A DNA stretch of 7,084 bases from JAGMDK01 sp023128695 (GTDB lineage: Bacteria > Planctomycetota > Phycisphaerae > UBA1845 > Fen-1342). A model generated the notes under the pieces. The model worked only from the letters and a program-made list of their open reading frames with translations, was not told the DNA's origin and made no database searches. This document shows positions 6,010 to 7,084 of the stretch, piece after piece. Where the stretch lies: the NCBI GenBank assembly GCA_030628805.1, contig DAOVQG010000245.1:1-7084 (forward strand), in the 5' to 3' direction. Position 1 is the stretch's first letter. Each line of letters starts with the position of its first letter. The translations under genes and the position numbers were made by a program.

Positions 6010-6154
6010 GGGAGGGCGAGGCTCCTGCCGAGCCAAGCCGTGTGCCACTGCTCTTGAGCAGTGCCCAAGCGACCGTCGGTCAGAAAAGACACTGCTCAAG
6101 AGCAGTGGCACACACGCCAGGGGCGCGCGGGAGGGCGAGGCTCCTGCCGAGCCA
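6010..6154. repeat. 26-bp direct repeat present twice (6010-6035 and 6129-6154)
   Basis: An identical 26-bp sequence starting GGGAGGGCGAGGCTCCTG occurs at 6010-6035 and 6129-6154, on either side of the 24-bp inverted arms. Its first ten bases GGGAGGGCGA are the reverse complement of TCGCCCTCCC in the downstream 17-bp tandem units, so the elements can pair with each other. Confidence 0.85.
6040..6113. repeat. Palindromic inverted repeat with 24-bp perfect arms
   Basis: Arms at 6040-6063 and 6090-6113 are perfect reverse complements, separated by 26 bp. Each arm also contains its own palindrome, CACTGCTC-TT-GAGCAGTG in the left arm and CACTGCTC-AA-GAGCAGTG in the right. The DNA or transcript can therefore fold either as one long hairpin or as two small ones. 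It lies between the kinase stop and the tmRNA promoter, and no T-tract supports a simple terminator role. Confidence 0.88.
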
Positions 6155-6174
6155 GGGTCGCCGCGGCTCAGCGG

Positions 6175-6242
6175 GAGCTTCGCCCTCCCTTGAGCTTCGC
6201 CCTCCCTTGAGCTTCGCCCTCCCTTGAGCTTCGCCCTCCCTT
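6175..6242. repeat. Four exact copies of a 17-bp tandem repeat
   Basis: The unit GAGCTTCGCCCTCCCTT is repeated four times without a mismatch at 6175-6191, 6192-6208, 6209-6225 and 6226-6242. Perfect identity suggests recent slippage or expansion, and copy number is likely to vary among strains. Confidence 0.95.
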
Positions 6243-6374
6243 CCATGGCGCTACCCGTCAATCGAGGGTTGACAGAGCACTATATCTGTCTGCTCCCCTC
6301 TGCCCAGGTACTCCCTTTTCACTGCATCCCGATTTGCCGCGGAGCATTCATCCCCTATCCGCACACTTATTCGG

Positions 6375-6403
6375 TTGGCGTCGTGCAATCCGTGAGGTAT
6401 ACT
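6375..6403 (+). promoter_or_regulatory. Sigma-70-like promoter for tmRNA
   Basis: TTGGCG (6375-6380) and TATACT (6398-6403) are separated by 17 nt, with 4 of 6 and 5 of 6 consensus matches. It points at the tmRNA gene, and transcription would start near 6410, giving a 5' leader of about 126 nt. I see no better promoter closer to the mature RNA. Confidence 0.6.
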
Positions 6404-6428
6404 ATGTATTGATGAAGGAATGACGAAA

Positions 6429-6454
6429 CGCACGCAATCGGCGAGGAGCGTGCG
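6429..6454 (+). other. Leader hairpin of the tmRNA precursor
   Basis: CGCACGC (6429-6435) pairs perfectly with GCGTGCG (6448-6454) across a 12-nt loop. It lies in the transcribed leader between the promoter and mature tmRNA. No T-tract follows, so it is not an obvious attenuator. Confidence 0.5.
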
Positions 6455-6505
6455 CGGACCAGATTGCCCAACGCGGAGCCGCTCGGTGCGCGCGTTGTGC
6501 AACAA

Positions 6506-6516
6506 GCTCTTTAACA
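6506..6516 (+). promoter_or_regulatory. boxA-like antitermination element upstream of tmRNA
   Basis: GCTCTTTAACA matches the core of the rRNA-operon boxA that binds NusB-S10 in bacteria. It lies 19 nt before the mature tmRNA 5' end, within the predicted leader. A small hairpin, TTGT-GCA-ACAA (6495-6505), sits immediately upstream, in the relative place of boxB in rRNA leaders. The match is by memory of the E. coli consensus; function here is inferred. Confidence 0.5.
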
Positions 6517-6535
6517 GCAAGGAGTTATCAAGATC

Positions 6536-6890
6536 GGGGGCGATTGGCTTCGACCGGGCAGGTTGAGGCTTGGGTGGCGTGCCGAGGTTGTCAGGAGGCC
6601 TCGTAAAACACCTGGCGAAATTTTTATATGCCAACAATGGCTATGCCCTGGCGGCCTAACAACTAGGTCGCTCGTCGGCCGGCGACGCCTGCTAGCCGGT
6701 TCCGACGCTGACAGCAGGCTGGCTTCTGCGTTCCCGTCCGGCGGCGTAGAGGCAAGATACAGCCGGGCTCGGCCCGCGGATGACCTGTCGGTTGGTCTGC
6801 CAAGGGTCTAAACACGAAATAGGCCGACTACGCACGTAGATGCCCAGGTCGAAATGCTTCGGGACGGGGGTTCGATTCCCCCCGCCTCCA
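6536..6890 (+). ncRNA. ssrA: Transfer-messenger RNA (tmRNA)
   Basis: This RNA rescues stalled ribosomes and tags the incomplete protein for proteolysis, together with SmpB. The 5' end GGGGGCGATTGGCTTCGACC and 3' end CGCCTCCA form the tRNA-like domain. Acceptor strands GGGGGCG (6536-6542) and CGCCTCC (6883-6889) pair with a G3-U70 wobble, the alanine identity signal. The T arm is GGGGG-TTCGATT-CCCCC (6866-6882). CGAGG (6583-6587) pairs with CCTCG (6599-6603), and CAGG (6592-6595) with CCTG (6611-6614), consistent with pseudoknot PK1 before the tag frame. Length is about 355 nt, usual for one-piece tmRNA. The base after the discriminator A is not CCA but ATA, so the 3' CCA must be added enzymatically. 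SmpB is not in the window. Confidence 0.97.
6630..6659 (+). other. tmRNA tag-peptide reading frame (ANNGYALAA)
   Basis: Beginning at a GCC resume codon (6630-6632), the frame reads Ala-Asn-Asn-Gly-Tyr-Ala-Leu-Ala-Ala and then TAA at 6657-6659. With the tRNA-borne alanine added first, the tag would be AANNGYALAA. The YALAA ending is the classical ClpXP/ClpAP-recognised degron. The resume codon is inferred from position after the A/T-rich segment AAATTTTTATAT. Confidence 0.88.
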
Positions 6891-6892
6891 AT

Positions 6893-6920
6893 AAGCCCCA
6901 GATTGTGTGATCTGGGGCTT
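6893..6920 (+). terminator. Terminator hairpin of tmRNA
   Basis: AAGCCCCAGAT (6893-6903) and ATCTGGGGCTT (6910-6920) form a perfect 11-bp stem with a 6-nt loop TGTGTG, two bases after the mature tmRNA end. The following GTACTTTAAT is only modestly T-rich. Placement and stem strength support an intrinsic terminator. Confidence 0.85.
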
Positions 6921-7006
6921 GTACTTTAATCTGAAGTTCCGCTGCTAGCGTAAGTTTACTACGCTCTTGATGATCTTGGCGTGTAAGTTCTGTGACGACA
7001 AGCGGT

Positions 7007-7084
7007 TCAGGCATCTGAGGGTGTAGTGCCTAAAGTGTGGTTTGGGCTGACAAGGCTTTCGTAGAGGCGGGTGGCGTCAGGGTC
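7007..7084 (-). CDS. Possible 3' end of an unidentified gene (doubtful)
   Basis: On the minus strand a frame open from the window edge ends at TGA (7009-7007). Its last residues read SLVSPNHTLGTTPSDA. It is too short to identify or to separate from chance. If real, it would converge on ssrA, a position often occupied by genes of elements integrated at tmRNA. Confidence 0.12.
   Translation of the reverse strand, partial: DPDATRLYESLVSPNHTLGTTPSDA

Larger units (their letters stand above)
5940..6262. repeat. Composite intergenic repeat region bounded by 12-bp inverted repeats
   Basis: ATTGACGGGTAG (5945-5956) and its exact reverse complement CTACCCGTCAAT (6251-6262) bracket about 318 bp. The left end overlaps the 12-bp palindrome CGTCAATTGACG (5940-5951). 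The interior consists almost entirely of smaller repeats: a 26-bp motif twice, two 24-bp inverted arms and a 17-bp tandem. Open frames through it on either strand are compositionally biased and unlikely to be genes. No transposase is present, so if mobile it would be non-autonomous. Confidence 0.7.

Noticed and set aside
5671..6261. 196-aa minus-strand open frame
   Set aside because: It runs through the repeat mosaic and antisense to the kinase; its composition is Arg/Ser/Pro-biased from repeats.
6808..7014. Minus-strand 68-aa open frame with LLEAGGIEPPSRS
   Set aside because: It is antisense to the tmRNA 3' end; the GGIEPPSR string is the reverse reading of the T arm and acceptor stem and is a common spurious protein.

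Overview
The window looks like chromosomal DNA of a planctomycete or a close relative. I infer this from a PF07638/TIGR02999-type ECF sigma factor fused by overlap to a Hanks-type Ser/Thr kinase, a GC-rich genome, and long intergenic stretches filled with palindromic and heptameric repeats. No database search was possible, so the phylum is an inference.

Positions 1-3090 (minus strand) hold a four-gene operon in transcription order korD-korA-korB-korC. It encodes a 2-oxoacid:ferredoxin oxidoreductase, most likely for 2-oxoglutarate. The genes are delta (2x[4Fe-4S] ferredoxin), alpha, beta (TPP-binding) and gamma. The gamma gene is easily missed because it has no stop codon inside the window. 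Its family-like 183 residues run in frame into a 42-bp tandem repeat that continues past the window edge. The ferredoxin also ends in a tail encoded by related heptamers (GCTGAYY on the plus strand), and its stop codon comes from an inverted block of the same heptamers. A very short, doubtful ORF may be coupled to korD by an ATGA overlap.

Positions 3091-3924 are an approximately 830-bp divergent intergenic region with no convincing gene except that short ORF. It contains a 15-bp perfect hairpin, a second heptamer array (GGATTGA), an 84-bp imperfect palindrome, and three CCGTAA boxes just upstream of the sigma factor.

Positions 3925-5914 (plus strand) hold the ECF sigma factor and an overlapping soluble Ser/Thr kinase with all catalytic motifs and no membrane segment. 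Together they resemble a kinase-linked ECF signalling pair.

Positions 5915-6374 hold a composite of repeats bounded by a 12-bp inverted repeat. Inside are two 24-bp arms that are themselves palindromic, a 26-bp motif present twice, and four exact 17-bp tandem units. Positions 6375-6920 form a complete ssrA (tmRNA) unit: a sigma-70-like promoter, a leader of about 130 nt with a boxA-like element, the mature tmRNA with tag ANNGYALAA, and a terminator hairpin. The last 160 bp contain nothing I can identify firmly.
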